From Pseudobacillus wudalianchiensis (GTDB lineage Bacteria; Bacillota; Bacilli; Bacillales; Domibacillaceae), in NCBI RefSeq assembly GCF_001685015.1, contig NZ_MAYT01000027.1, positions 388,697 to 452,696 of the forward strand: a stretch of 64,000 bases of DNA, given 5' to 3'. Positions 26,355 through 36,022 of the stretch are shown here, in pieces (positions within the stretch are counted from its first letter, which is position 1; each line of letters opens with the position of its first letter). Under the pieces are notes generated by a model that was not told where the DNA came from, did no database searches, and was given only the letters and a program-made list of their open reading frames with translations. The position numbers and the translations under genes were made by a program.

Positions 26355-28478
26355 CTATCTAACGAACTCTTTAGTTGAAGGACAAGGTGATGCCAGCACA
26401 GACTTTTCCAGTATTTCTACAATATCTAATGTTTGAATACTGTCTTCCTTTTCCATTGCTTTTGTGCCATCACTTAGCATCGTCAGACAATACGGACACC
26501 CGCTGCCTATGACACTTGGATTTACAGCTAATGCTTGCTGCGTTCGTGCCACATTGACCCGCTGTCCGGTATCTTCTTCCATCCACATCATGCCTCCGCC
26601 TGCCCCGCAGCACATGGCTGTTTCGCGACTGCGTTCCATCTCCGCAAGCTTTACTCCAGGTATGCTCTTCAGAATTTCTCGCGGCGGATCATAAGCATTG
26701 TTATAACGCCCCAAGTAACAAGAATCATGATAAACAACTGTTTCGTTTACTTCATATGTTGGGACAAGCTTGCCCTCTTGGATCAATTTGAGTAAAAGAT
26801 CCGTGTGATGATAGACTTCAACATGTTCAAGCCCAAATTCAGGATACTCATTTTTGAATGTGTTGTAAGCATGCGGGTCAATGGTGACAATTTTTCTTAT
26901 ATTGTGTTTTTGAAACGTTTCAATGTTAGCCCTTGCCAGCTCTTGGAACAAGAATTCGTTGCCAATCCGGCGAGGAGTATCTCCGGAGTTTTTTTCCTTG
27001 TTGCCCAAAATGGCAAACTTCACGCCAGCTGTATTTAATAATTTGGAAAAGGATTGAACAATCTTTTGGCTGCGATTATCGTAAGAACCCATTGATCCTA
27101 CAAAGAATAAGTATTCAAATTCTTCTCCTTTTTTCTCCAATTCCTTAACGGTCGGCACTTCAATATCTTCACGGCCGGCCCGCCAATTTTCCCGTTCCTT
27201 GCGATTAATCCCCCAAGGGTTGCCCTGGCGTTCAATATTGGTGATGGCGCGCTGGGCATCTGCGTCCATCTTGCCTTCTGTTAAGACGAGATAGCGGCGC
27301 AGGTCAATAATTTTATCTACATGCTCATTCATAACTGGACACTGATCTTCACAGTTTCGGCAAGTTGTACAAGCCCAAATTTCCTCCTCTGTAATCACGT
27401 CTCCGATCAGGCTTGGGTTGTAATCAAGAGCGGCAGCCGTTTCCTGAAGCGTGTTCACCTTAGCCATGGCGGCAAGCTGATTGCCTTGTGTATTAGCAAA
27501 AGCAAATCCCGGAACCCACGGCGATTGAGAAGTGACGGCAGCCCCTGTGTTAGTCAGGTGATCCCGCAGCTTCACGATCAGATCCATCGGTGAAAGCATC
27601 TTTCCTGTACCGGCTGCTGGACACATATTCGTACAGCGTCCACATTCAACACAGGCATACAAGTCAATCAGCTGGTGTTGTGTGAAATCCTGAATTTTGC
27701 CGACGCCGAACGATTCTTGCGACTCATCCTCAAAATCAATTGCCGTCAGCTTTCCAGGCGGAGTTAACCGGCTGAAAAACACATTGGCTGGTCCGGCGAT
27801 TAAGTGAGCATGCTTAGATTGCGGCACATAGACGAGAAAAGACAATAGCGCCAGCAAATGAATCCACCAGGAAATATAAAATAGGGCCATGGCAGCGGGC
27901 TCACTCAGCCAGCTAAAAGCACTAGCGATAACAGAAGCAACCGGTTCAGCAAGTGATGGTGCATGCTCGTGCCAAACGATGGCCATGCCATTGCCGAACA
28001 GAACGGAAAGCATGAGGGTCCCGATGAAAATCAAGACAAGACCCGCCTTTAATCCGCGCTTCAAACGAACGAGTTTTTCAATATACCGGCGATAGAACGC
28101 CCAGACAACCGCTGTCAAAATCATGAAGGTGACAGCTTCCTGAAAGAATATAAAGAAAGGATAGACCGGACCGAGCGGAAGATGCGCCCCCGGCACAAGC
28201 CCCTTTATAATAAAATCAATCGCCCCTAGTTGGACAAGGAGGAAACCATAAAACATCATGACATGAATGATCCCGCTCTTCTTATCCTTTAATAGCTTTT
28301 TCTGGCCAAAAACGTTAATCTTCACTAAATCGAGCCGTTCTTTAAATTTGCGGTCAAACTCCTGCTTGCGGCCTAGCTTAATATATTCATAACGAGTCTT
28401 CACTAGGTATAGAAACAAGTAAAGGGCGTAACCTGTCACTAAAAGAAAGGCGATAGTATTGATGATTAATAGGTTCAT
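26355..28478 (-). CDS. fadF: Membrane-bound Fe-S oxidoreductase, FadF-like (ETF:quinone reductase)
   Basis: A 707-residue fusion. Five or six membrane helices (residues 1-230, haem-type gamma-subunit-like) come first. Then two [4Fe-4S] motifs follow (CVECGRCTNMCPAAGTG and CTTCRNCEDQCPVMNEH). Two CCG domains close it, with CYLGRYN and CCGAGGGMMW. The same layout occurs in B. subtilis FadF, thought to pass electrons from ETF to the quinone pool. ATG at 28478 has AAGGAAG at the right distance. A GTG at 28487 is an alternative. It follows etfB-etfA, as expected for a dedicated electron outlet. Confidence 0.88.
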   Translation of the reverse strand: MNLLIINTIAFLLVTGYALYLFLYLVKTRYEYIKLGRKQEFDRKFKERLDLVKINVFGQKKLLKDKKSGIIHVMMFYGFLLVQLGAIDFIIKGLVPGAHLPLGPVYPFFIFFQEAVTFMILTAVVWAFYRRYIEKLVRLKRGLKAGLVLIFIGTLMLSVLFGNGMAIVWHEHAPSLAEPVASVIASAFSWLSEPAAMALFYISWWIHLLALLSFLVYVPQSKHAHLIAGPANVFFSRLTPPGKLTAIDFEDESQESFGVGKIQDFTQHQLIDLYACVECGRCTNMCPAAGTGKMLSPMDLIVKLRDHLTNTGAAVTSQSPWVPGFAFANTQGNQLAAMAKVNTLQETAAALDYNPSLIGDVITEEEIWACTTCRNCEDQCPVMNEHVDKIIDLRRYLVLTEGKMDADAQRAITNIERQGNPWGINRKERENWRAGREDIEVPTVKELEKKGEEFEYLFFVGSMGSYDNRSQKIVQSFSKLLNTAGVKFAILGNKEKNSGDTPRRIGNEFLFQELARANIETFQKHNIRKIVTIDPHAYNTFKNEYPEFGLEHVEVYHHTDLLLKLIQEGKLVPTYEVNETVVYHDSCYLGRYNNAYDPPREILKSIPGVKLAEMERSRETAMCCGAGGGMMWMEEDTGQRVNVARTQQALAVNPSVIGSGCPYCLTMLSDGTKAMEKEDSIQTLDIVEILEKSVLASPCPSTKEFVR

Positions 28479-28516
28479 TATGGTCACTTCCTTTTATGGT
28501 GATAACGCCCCTTTGT

Positions 28517-29488
28517 TTACTGCTTCACTGCAGCAAACTCTTCAATTAACATCGGAACGACTTCAAATAAATCACCGACAATGCCATAGTCGGCTACTTG
28601 AAAAATGCTTGCTTCTGGATCTTTATTGATCGCCACGATCACTTTGGAATTAGACATGCCCGCCAGATGCTGAATCGCTCCAGAGATTCCACAAGCAATG
28701 TATAAGTCAGGAGTGACGACCTTCCCTGTCTGGCCAATTTGCAGTGAATAATCACAATAATCAGCATCACAAGCTCCGCGGGAAGCACCAACTGCACCGC
28801 CAAGAACCTTCGCGAGTTCTTGTAATGGTTCAAATCCTTCTTTGCTTTTCACTCCGCGTCCTCCAGCGACGATGATTTTTGCTTCTGAGAGATCGACGCC
28901 TTCACTCGCTTTTCTCACGACCTCTTTAATGATCGTACGTATCGTATGAATCTCAACAGCTAAGGAAGCAACTTCTCCAGAACGGGACTCGTCCCTTGCT
29001 AATGGCTCAATATTGTTTGGGCGAACCGTTGCAAAAACAAGACCATCTGTAATGATTTTCTTTTCAAATGCTTTTCCGGAATAGATCGGCCGGGTAAAAA
29101 CAAGCGTTCCGTCGATTTCTTCAACAGCAGTGGCATCAGAAATTAAACCAGATGACAGCTTGCTGGCAATTCTCGGTGCCAAGTCTTTCCCCATTGCTGT
29201 GTGGCCGAAGATCAGTCCATTTGGATTTTCTTGATCTATTACGGCCAGCAGTGCCTGGGAAAAACCATCCGGTGTATATTGTCTTAATTGGTCGTCCTCC
29301 ACTATCACGACCCGGTCTGCACCGTATTGAATGAGTTCACTTCCTAATGGCTGAACGGCCTCTCCAATCAAGACGCCTACTACTTCTCCGCCTCCCGCAG
29401 CAACCTTAGCTGCACGAAGCGCTTCAAAGGAGACATTTCTCAAAGCTCCGTCGCGCGCTTCCCCTAATACGAGAATTTTTCTGCTCAT
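28517..29488 (-). CDS. etfA: Electron transfer flavoprotein, alpha subunit
   Basis: A 323-residue FAD-binding subunit of ETF. The C-terminal FAD site is plain: VAGGRGVKSKEGFEPLQELAKVLG, then GASRGACDADYCDYSLQIGQTG, and KVIVAINKDPEASIFQVADYGIVGDL. The start lies behind AGGGGG and follows etfB by about 65 bases. The pair accepts electrons from the acyl-CoA dehydrogenases encoded upstream. A second ETF pair for general beta-oxidation may exist elsewhere in the genome. Confidence 0.96.
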   Translation of the reverse strand: MSRKILVLGEARDGALRNVSFEALRAAKVAAGGGEVVGVLIGEAVQPLGSELIQYGADRVVIVEDDQLRQYTPDGFSQALLAVIDQENPNGLIFGHTAMGKDLAPRIASKLSSGLISDATAVEEIDGTLVFTRPIYSGKAFEKKIITDGLVFATVRPNNIEPLARDESRSGEVASLAVEIHTIRTIIKEVVRKASEGVDLSEAKIIVAGGRGVKSKEGFEPLQELAKVLGGAVGASRGACDADYCDYSLQIGQTGKVVTPDLYIACGISGAIQHLAGMSNSKVIVAINKDPEASIFQVADYGIVGDLFEVVPMLIEEFAAVKQ

Positions 29489-29553
29489 CTAAAAAACCCC
29501 CTGTGCTTATTTTATTTTGACTGTCTGATTTACTATGACAAGCTTATTTTCTA

Positions 29554-30327
29554 TTAAATGACTTTTGCTTCGTTGCGCAGCAGCTGGACAAGCTCACTTA
29601 CCTGTTCGTTGATCTCGCCGCTTAATAATTTTCCTGCCTCTTTTTTCGGCGGCAGAAAAACCTCGATCGTTTTAGTTTTCGCTTCCACGTCTTCTTCATC
29701 AAGCTCAAGGTCATCCAGCTCTAATTCTTCAAGCGGTTTTTTCTTCGCTTTCATAATTCCTGGTAAGGAAGGGTAACGTGGTTCATTTAATCCTTGCTGT
29801 GCAGTAACGAGCAGCGGCAAAGAAGCTTCGATTGTTTCAGAGTCACCTTCCACATCACGGACGACGGTTACAGTATGGCCGTCGATTTCAAGGTTTGTAA
29901 TCGTTGTGATAGCAGGAATGCCCAGCATTTCAGCTACACGAGGGCCCACTTGGCCCGAGCCGCTATCAATGGCCACGTTTCCGGTGATAATTAAATCGGC
30001 TTGTTTATCTTTTAAATATTCAGCGATAATTTTAGCTGTTGTATATTGATCGCCGTCTTCAACGTCATCCTCACTATTAATCAATACTGCTTTATCTGCC
30101 CCCATTGCCAAAGCCGTTCGCAGCTGCTTTTCCGCTTCCTCGCATCCGATAGACACAACCGTTACTTCGCCTCCTTGATCGTCACGTACTTGTATCGCTT
30201 CTTCTACCGCGTACTCATCGTACGGGTTAATGATAAATTCTGCTCCTTCTTCATTGATTTCTCCGTTCAACAGATTGATTTTTTCTTCTGTATCAAACGT
30301 TCTTTTTAAGAGAACATAAATATTCAT
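29554..30327 (-). CDS. etfB: Electron transfer flavoprotein, beta subunit
   Basis: A 257-residue AMP-binding ETF subunit. Typical parts include MNIYVLLKRTFDTEEKI, INPYDEYAVEEAIQVRD, the ETF-beta signature VAEMLGIPAITTITNLEID, and EPRYPSLPGIMKAKKKPLE. The ribosome site is AGGAGG. It starts 55 bases after the MFS transporter gene and precedes etfA, as in most bacterial etfBA operons. Confidence 0.96.
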   Translation of the reverse strand: MNIYVLLKRTFDTEEKINLLNGEINEEGAEFIINPYDEYAVEEAIQVRDDQGGEVTVVSIGCEEAEKQLRTALAMGADKAVLINSEDDVEDGDQYTTAKIIAEYLKDKQADLIITGNVAIDSGSGQVGPRVAEMLGIPAITTITNLEIDGHTVTVVRDVEGDSETIEASLPLLVTAQQGLNEPRYPSLPGIMKAKKKPLEELELDDLELDEEDVEAKTKTIEVFLPPKKEAGKLLSGEINEQVSELVQLLRNEAKVI

Positions 30328-30382
30328 CTGAACTCCTCCTGTTTTTTTATTGGCATTCGATCAGCGTATTGGTACTCTGCCT

Positions 30383-31795
30383 TTAAATAACTTTCGTGTC
30401 TTCCTTGCTTTCCGGTAATCCCTCTGCCCCTCCTTGAATCCCTGCTATTTTTTTAGGAATTAGGATCAAGAAGAAAAAAGCTGCCGCTGTAAAAACCGTT
30501 AGCAATAGAGCGGTGGACGAAAGAGCGCCTACCGAGTTTCCTCCCGCTGCAAACAAGGCGAAAGTCACAAGGGCAAACGACGCTCCAACACGGGAAGCTA
30601 CGTTTTCGATCGTAATATAAGTGAACGAAACAACTCCCAGACGGGACTCATTTGCTTTTGAGACGATGACCGATTTTACGACTGGCCCAACCGTGCCGAT
30701 CGCTGTGCCAATTAAGCTCATGGACACGAATAGATATAAAAAGGACGTATCGACTTTAGCGACTGTCAGCATGCCGATTCCAATCACCAATAGACTAATA
30801 CTCGTGCCAATGATTGTCCTTGCCGAGAGTTTGGCCATTAACCGTCCGCTCAATAAGTTGGCTAGTGCCATTGTTAAAAAGAGCGGGAACTGTAACAAGC
30901 CGACAACCGTGGATGGCTTCCCTTGCACACTTTGAACAAAGAATGTTAATAAATACATCACGCTGCTAAACGACATATACATGATCACGGCAATAATGGA
31001 CGGCACCCAGAAATTACGCGTCTTCGCATAATCAATATCTAATAAAGGTTTTTTCTGTCTTTTTTCAACAACAAGCAATAAGGCAAATGAAACAATAGAA
31101 ATTACAAAGGCAGGCACCCACATCCACGAAGAAATACCGTAATTATTAATAAACGTCGGTACCGTTAAAAGCCCTCCTAATATGAAAAAGACTAAAATCA
31201 CGCCACCAAAGTCGAAATGTTCAGACTTCTCTCCTTTTACATTTGGTACTCCGTAAGCAAACAATAAGAAGGAAATAACGCCAAATACTGCACATAGGAC
31301 GAAAATAGAGGACCAGCCAAAGCGGTCAACGAATATCCCACTTAACAGCGGACCTGCTAAACCGCCAATCACGGTATAGAATCCGTATAGTCCCATTGTT
31401 TTTCCGCGCTGCTCGTTCGTAAAATATCTCCCTACAAAGGTAACACCAGCAGGAATAACAGCCGCTCCAGAAAACCCTTTTAAAAACAACCCCGCAACCA
31501 ATACCCAAAAAGCCGGAGCAGTCGCAATGAAAAGTGAACCAAGCGCCATACAGGCTGCCCCAAACAGGATGACTATCTTTTGGCCGAAGGAATCTGACAT
31601 CCATCCCATTAGCGGTTGAAACCCTGTTAATCCTAGCGCAAATCCCAATTGCATATAAACCGAATATCCTGCCCCTAATCCAAAGTGTTCGAGCATTTTA
31701 GGATAGGCGGGGATATGTGTCGCTTCAGCAAAAACAACAAGAAGAATTCCGAAACACAAAAAATGAAAGGCTTTCCTCACTGATTTTTCTTCCAT
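30383..31795 (-). CDS. MFS transporter of the catabolic operon
   Basis: A 470-residue major facilitator with about 14 hydrophobic segments, including the loop GWMSDSFGQKIVILFGA and a long central loop with GEKSEHFDFGG. The start is behind AAGGAGG. It lies between the acyl-CoA dehydrogenase genes and etfB in the same direction, which makes import of the pathway substrate (or export of a toxic intermediate) the likely job. By family it looks like a drug:proton antiporter, so direction cannot be settled. Confidence 0.85.
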   Translation of the reverse strand: MEEKSVRKAFHFLCFGILLVVFAEATHIPAYPKMLEHFGLGAGYSVYMQLGFALGLTGFQPLMGWMSDSFGQKIVILFGAACMALGSLFIATAPAFWVLVAGLFLKGFSGAAVIPAGVTFVGRYFTNEQRGKTMGLYGFYTVIGGLAGPLLSGIFVDRFGWSSIFVLCAVFGVISFLLFAYGVPNVKGEKSEHFDFGGVILVFFILGGLLTVPTFINNYGISSWMWVPAFVISIVSFALLLVVEKRQKKPLLDIDYAKTRNFWVPSIIAVIMYMSFSSVMYLLTFFVQSVQGKPSTVVGLLQFPLFLTMALANLLSGRLMAKLSARTIIGTSISLLVIGIGMLTVAKVDTSFLYLFVSMSLIGTAIGTVGPVVKSVIVSKANESRLGVVSFTYITIENVASRVGASFALVTFALFAAGGNSVGALSSTALLLTVFTAAAFFFLILIPKKIAGIQGGAEGLPESKEDTKVI

Positions 31796-31993
31796 TAGCT
31801 TTCCTCCTTGTTTTAAAAGCTACTGTAGCAGTGTGTGCAATCGGGGCAGGCGGGGAACAATCCTTCCCCCGCTCAATGCTTGCAGCCGGCTCCGTTTTCC
31901 TCCACCTGTCCCATTTTACTAACACATGTGTAACGAAGATGATTGACTGTATTGGAAACTTTCTCATTTCGTTGCCTGCCCGCAAATTGTTTT

Positions 31994-33157
31994 TTAGAAT
32001 TGTTCAACTTTTTCCGGTTCACACCAGCCTAATGCAGCGGCCGCTTTTTCATAGTAAGATTGCGTGCTTCCCAAGTAATGTTCATAAAAACGGGCCCGTT
32101 TAACATAGAGATGACAGTCAATTTCTTCGGTAAACCCGATCCCTCCATGAATTTGAATGTTATTGGCGGCCGCTTTATTGTATGCCTCTGCTGCAAACAG
32201 CCGGGCACATATGATCGCTTGCACCTGATCCTCTGACTCATTTTCCAGCGCCCAGTTTGCGTAATAAGCGAGTGAGCGCGCCATCTCAAGGTCTACCTTC
32301 ATGTCAACGATTTTATGCTTAACCGCTTGGAAGCGGCCAATTGGCTGCCCGAACTGTTCGCGAATTTTCGCATATTCTGCCGCCATGCCTACAATGGCTT
32401 CCATTCCGCCGACCATGACGGAAGCGAGAGCGGCATTAATCGCTAGCAGTCCCTCCTGCAGAATATCCCACCCCTTATGAAGCGATCCTATCACTTGCTC
32501 TTGAGAGATCTCGACGTTATCAAACGTGATTTCCGCCAAATGCCGGCTGTCATCAATGTTTTTTTGTTTAAGCATGGTGATATTCAGATCCGCCATGTCT
32601 ACAATAACAAGTGAAATTCCTCCTTCGCCTTTTCCTCCGCCTGTGCGCACCGGGAGAATTAAGCTATTCGCCAGTTCTGCGTCCGGGACTAATGTTTTCG
32701 TTCCATGTAATCGAATGAAATCCCCCTCCAGAGAGGCCGTCATCTGAATACCGGCTGGTTGGTAGCTGCCGCCGGGTTCCAGCCAGGCAATCGAGAACGT
32801 TTGACTGCCTTCTGCAATGGCTGGCAAGTACTTTTGCTTCTGGTATTCCGAACCGAACTTTTCAAGTACGGGTACAGCAAAGCTGTTCGTTTCTAGATAA
32901 AGACCAGGCAGCACACTACGACCTAATTCTTCAAGTACCGGAACTAAATCCAATGCTCCGAGCTCCATGCCGCCATATTCCTCAGAAATGTTAATGCTCG
33001 TGCAGCCCAGTTCAGCCAGTCCGGAAACAATCGTTTCGTAAGATTCTGTGTCGCCTTTTATAAATTCACGGGCTGTTTTCGTATGGCCCATATTATTTAA
33101 ATATTTGTTCACGTATCCGCGAAACATTTCTTGCTCTTCACTTAATGAAAAATCCAT
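31994..33157 (-). CDS. Acyl-CoA dehydrogenase family subunit (FadE28/ChsE1-like)
   Basis: A 387-residue acyl-CoA dehydrogenase fold: MDFSLSEEQEMFRGYV start, central domain with FSIAWLEPGGSYQP, and C-terminal REQFGQPIGRFQAVKHKIVDM. It lacks the usual GGTxEI segment near the end and instead reads IQIHGGIGFTEEIDCHLYVKRA. Loss of such residues is known in one subunit of the heteromeric dehydrogenases of sterol side-chain breakdown (ChsE1 with ChsE2). Its partner would be the gene directly upstream, 21 bases away. Confidence 0.85.
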   Translation of the reverse strand: MDFSLSEEQEMFRGYVNKYLNNMGHTKTAREFIKGDTESYETIVSGLAELGCTSINISEEYGGMELGALDLVPVLEELGRSVLPGLYLETNSFAVPVLEKFGSEYQKQKYLPAIAEGSQTFSIAWLEPGGSYQPAGIQMTASLEGDFIRLHGTKTLVPDAELANSLILPVRTGGGKGEGGISLVIVDMADLNITMLKQKNIDDSRHLAEITFDNVEISQEQVIGSLHKGWDILQEGLLAINAALASVMVGGMEAIVGMAAEYAKIREQFGQPIGRFQAVKHKIVDMKVDLEMARSLAYYANWALENESEDQVQAIICARLFAAEAYNKAAANNIQIHGGIGFTEEIDCHLYVKRARFYEHYLGSTQSYYEKAAAALGWCEPEKVEQF

Positions 33158-33178
33158 GCCATGCCACCTCCATTATGT

Positions 33179-34375
33179 TTAGCGTCCTAGGTCCTTAGGT
33201 AAACCGAGAATACGTTCTCCAATCGTATTCTTCTGTACTTCACTCGTTCCTCCGCCAATCGTCATTCCGAATGAATACAGGAAGTTATCCTGCCAATAGG
33301 AATCTCCGAAAATCGCATCCTCTTTCCATAACACGCCCTGATGTCCCTGCATGGATAGCGATTGGGAGAACAACTCTTTCGTTAGTTCACTTACTATTAA
33401 CTTATCCATTGACCCTTCCGCACTCGGCTGCCCATTTTTCAATGTTTTGGTTAAGTTCCGGTAATAGTTCAAGAGCGAGCCCCGGGAGCGGGTATATAAA
33501 TCAACCATTGTTTTGCGGGTAAATGGGTTTTGAATTAAAGGCTGGCCGTCTTCCTGCACTTCTTTCGCCAATACGACCAGATCTTCAAATTGCTGCTCCA
33601 GGGTGAACACTTGAGCTCCGATACCGGATCTTTCATGCATTAACAGAGCAATCATGACGCGCCAGCCTTCATCTACTTCTCCAACGATGTCGGCATCATA
33701 GGCAATAGCGTCTTCTAAATACACTTCATTAAAGTCATGCTTGCCGTCCATCTGAATGATCGGCCGCGTTTCTACTCCCGGCTGATTCATATCCAAAAGA
33801 AAGACCGTAATCCCTTTATGCTTCTTCTCTCCCCGGCTTGTTCGTGCAAGAAGAAAACAGCGGTCAGCTAGGTGGCCAAAGCTTGTCCACACCTTTTGCC
33901 CATTTATTTTCCACCGGTCTCCGTCGCGGACGGCCGATGTTTGGATGGCTGTTAAATCTGAACCGGCATTCGGCTCTGAATAACCTTGGCACCACACTTC
34001 TTCACCAGTTAATATCTTTTGGATATAGGCTTCCTTTTGTTCTTCTGTGCCGATTTGCATCAAGGTCGGCCCAACCATATGAATGCCGACATAATTTACG
34101 AGTGGCGGAGCTTTGACGCGCACCATTTCCTGTTGGTAGATAATTTCCTCTATTAAACTGGCTTCTCTGCCACCATATTTTTTCGGCCAGGCAATAGCTG
34201 CCCATCCGCCTTCATATAACTTCCTTTGCCAGTTTCTCAAAAACTCCGAATATTGCTCCTTGTCTTCCGGAATGTCTCTCTTTCCATCCAACCAGCCGTC
34301 GGGCAAATTGTTTTCTAGCCATATACGAAATTCCTGGCGAAACGCTTCTTCTTTTTCTGTAAAAGAAAAATCCAT
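33179..34375 (-). CDS. Acyl-CoA dehydrogenase (FadE29/ChsE2-like)
   Basis: A 398-residue dehydrogenase introducing a double bond next to the CoA thioester, passing electrons to ETF. It carries CQGYSEPNAGSDL, the substrate-loop segment LLMHERSGIG with a Glu placed like the catalytic base of ChsE2, and the FAD-end motif GGGTSEVQKNTIGERILGLP. The ribosome site AAAGGGGAG precedes the ATG. Pairing with the following, less complete subunit suggests a mixed tetramer. Confidence 0.88.
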   Translation of the reverse strand: MDFSFTEKEEAFRQEFRIWLENNLPDGWLDGKRDIPEDKEQYSEFLRNWQRKLYEGGWAAIAWPKKYGGREASLIEEIIYQQEMVRVKAPPLVNYVGIHMVGPTLMQIGTEEQKEAYIQKILTGEEVWCQGYSEPNAGSDLTAIQTSAVRDGDRWKINGQKVWTSFGHLADRCFLLARTSRGEKKHKGITVFLLDMNQPGVETRPIIQMDGKHDFNEVYLEDAIAYDADIVGEVDEGWRVMIALLMHERSGIGAQVFTLEQQFEDLVVLAKEVQEDGQPLIQNPFTRKTMVDLYTRSRGSLLNYYRNLTKTLKNGQPSAEGSMDKLIVSELTKELFSQSLSMQGHQGVLWKEDAIFGDSYWQDNFLYSFGMTIGGGTSEVQKNTIGERILGLPKDLGR

Positions 34376-34410
34376 TTGTTTTCTCCCCTTTCTATTAAAC
34401 AGTGCTCAAG

Positions 34411-34827
34411 TTATGCAGGAATCCATTGTGGAAGAGCACGATCTTCCGTGATATCCTGCCACGTCATTTTCACATTCATTCCGATGCTTACGTCTTGCGG
34501 ATTGCAATTTAACACATTGGCAATCAGCTTCACTTGCGGTGCCTTGTCAAGCTCTACAACGGCAATGACAAGCGGGAGATCATCTTGAAATCCAGGCAGA
34601 AACGGCCGGTAAGAAATAATGAATGAATAGATCGTGCCGTTCACTTCACTTCCGAGGTTTTCCCAACTGAGTTCCGCGCTGCCGCATTTAGAGCAGGCTG
34701 GTCCAGGCGGGTGTGAATAGTGCCCGCAGCTTTCACATTTTTGAATGAGCAGCTCGTGACGGTCAGCTGCATCCCAATAGGGGTGATTATCTTGATTTTT
34801 TAATGGTATTGGTTTTTGGTAGTCCAT
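34411..34827 (-). CDS. DUF35 zinc-ribbon/OB-fold acyl-CoA-binding partner protein
   Basis: A 138-residue protein with a rubredoxin-like zinc ribbon (CESCG, then CSKCG ten residues later) followed by an OB fold (GTIYSFIISYRPFLPGFQDDLP). DUF35 proteins bind to and support thiolase-fold enzymes. In the sterol pathway the DUF35 half of ChsH2 forms the active aldolase with Ltp2. Here the domain is a separate protein encoded 11 bases after the Ltp2-like gene, which fits the same complex. Confidence 0.87.
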   Translation of the reverse strand: MDYQKPIPLKNQDNHPYWDAADRHELLIQKCESCGHYSHPPGPACSKCGSAELSWENLGSEVNGTIYSFIISYRPFLPGFQDDLPLVIAVVELDKAPQVKLIANVLNCNPQDVSIGMNVKMTWQDITEDRALPQWIPA

Positions 34828-34838
34828 TGTTTCCCCTC

Positions 34839-36002
34839 CTAGTTTCTAAGAATCATCGCACCAGCAATATCTGGTCCAGCCCAGCCTGTGCAAAGGCCAA
34901 ATTCACAGTTTTCCACTTGGCGGTCTGTTCCCTTATAGTCGTGACGAATTTGGCGGACAATCTCCAGAACATTATTCATCCCATGTGTGTAGCCTTCTGA
35001 CAGCATGCCGCCGGCTGTATTACTTGGAAGTTTTCCGCCCATCCGCAGATTGCCTGCTGCCACAAAGTCTCCCACTTCTCCACGAGGGGCAATTCCATAA
35101 GCCTCCAACTGTCGTAACACAACCCAGCTATAGCAATCGTAAATAGAAGCGACATCTAAATCCGCCGGGGAAATGCCAGCCTTTTTATATAATTCTGGCG
35201 CTACGTAATCAGCTGCTACCTCTGATAAGTCGGACCAATAATGGGAATGAGACACACATTGTCTGGCCGTTATTCCCATAATATAAGCCGGTCTTGACTG
35301 GCAATCCTTCGCTCGTTCAGCTGATGTTACGATAATCGCGTTCGCTTCATCTGACTCAAGGCAAAAATCATGTTTATTGAACGGGTAGCTTAAATAAGGC
35401 GTTTCTTTATAAGCCTCCATCGTTAATGGCTTTCCATAAAAATAAGCTTTCGGATTCCGCTGGGCATGCTCGTAAAAGCTGACGCATACATGTCCTAAAT
35501 GCTCTTGGGTAAGCCCGGTTTCATGCATGTGCCGGGTGGCGAAAAGCCCAAACCATTGAGCTGGCCCGCCTGCTCCGTAAGGAATGATAAAGCTGCCGCC
35601 ATCAATAGCGGATTGCAGCATATTAATATCCCATCCGCCGCCGCCCATTCTCACGCCGGAACGACCATTCATGGCACGATAAATGAGTACGGTATTTACT
35701 TGGCCTGTTTCAATCAGCCCGATCGCGTCTGCAATCAGCATTTCTGTACTGCTGCCGCCGCCCATGATGTCTTTTACGTATTTTGGGCGGACGCCTAAAT
35801 ATGTAGCCAGCTGATGAGACGTGCAAGAGTCATTTTCGCTGTAACTCATAAATCCATCGATATCCTTTGCCTCAATGCCGGCATCTTGAATGGCCGCTCT
35901 TGCTGCATCTAACGCCAGATGCAGCGGTGTCGTACCAGAATTCTTTGAACGTTCACTTTCTCCCACGCCCACAATGGCATAACGGTCTTTTATTTGTGCC
36001 AC
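34839..36002 (-). CDS. Thiolase-fold lipid-transfer-type protein, Ltp2-like retro-aldolase candidate
   Basis: A 387-residue member of the SCP-x/Ltp branch of thiolases. The family start RYAIVGVGESERSKNSG is present. The usual nucleophilic Cys segment is replaced by IMGGGSSTEMLIADA, so thiolysis is unlikely. The end carries SIYDCYSW and CTGWAGPDIAGAMIL. In Ltp2-type enzymes tyrosines rather than the Cys do the work, cleaving a beta-hydroxyacyl-CoA. GTG at 36002 is chosen because AAAGGGGTG precedes it. A GTG at 36011 is the alternative. Confidence 0.88.
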   Translation of the reverse strand: MAQIKDRYAIVGVGESERSKNSGTTPLHLALDAARAAIQDAGIEAKDIDGFMSYSENDSCTSHQLATYLGVRPKYVKDIMGGGSSTEMLIADAIGLIETGQVNTVLIYRAMNGRSGVRMGGGGWDINMLQSAIDGGSFIIPYGAGGPAQWFGLFATRHMHETGLTQEHLGHVCVSFYEHAQRNPKAYFYGKPLTMEAYKETPYLSYPFNKHDFCLESDEANAIIVTSAERAKDCQSRPAYIMGITARQCVSHSHYWSDLSEVAADYVAPELYKKAGISPADLDVASIYDCYSWVVLRQLEAYGIAPRGEVGDFVAAGNLRMGGKLPSNTAGGMLSEGYTHGMNNVLEIVRQIRHDYKGTDRQVENCEFGLCTGWAGPDIAGAMILRN

Positions 36003-36022
36003 AAAACACACCCCTTTTCATT

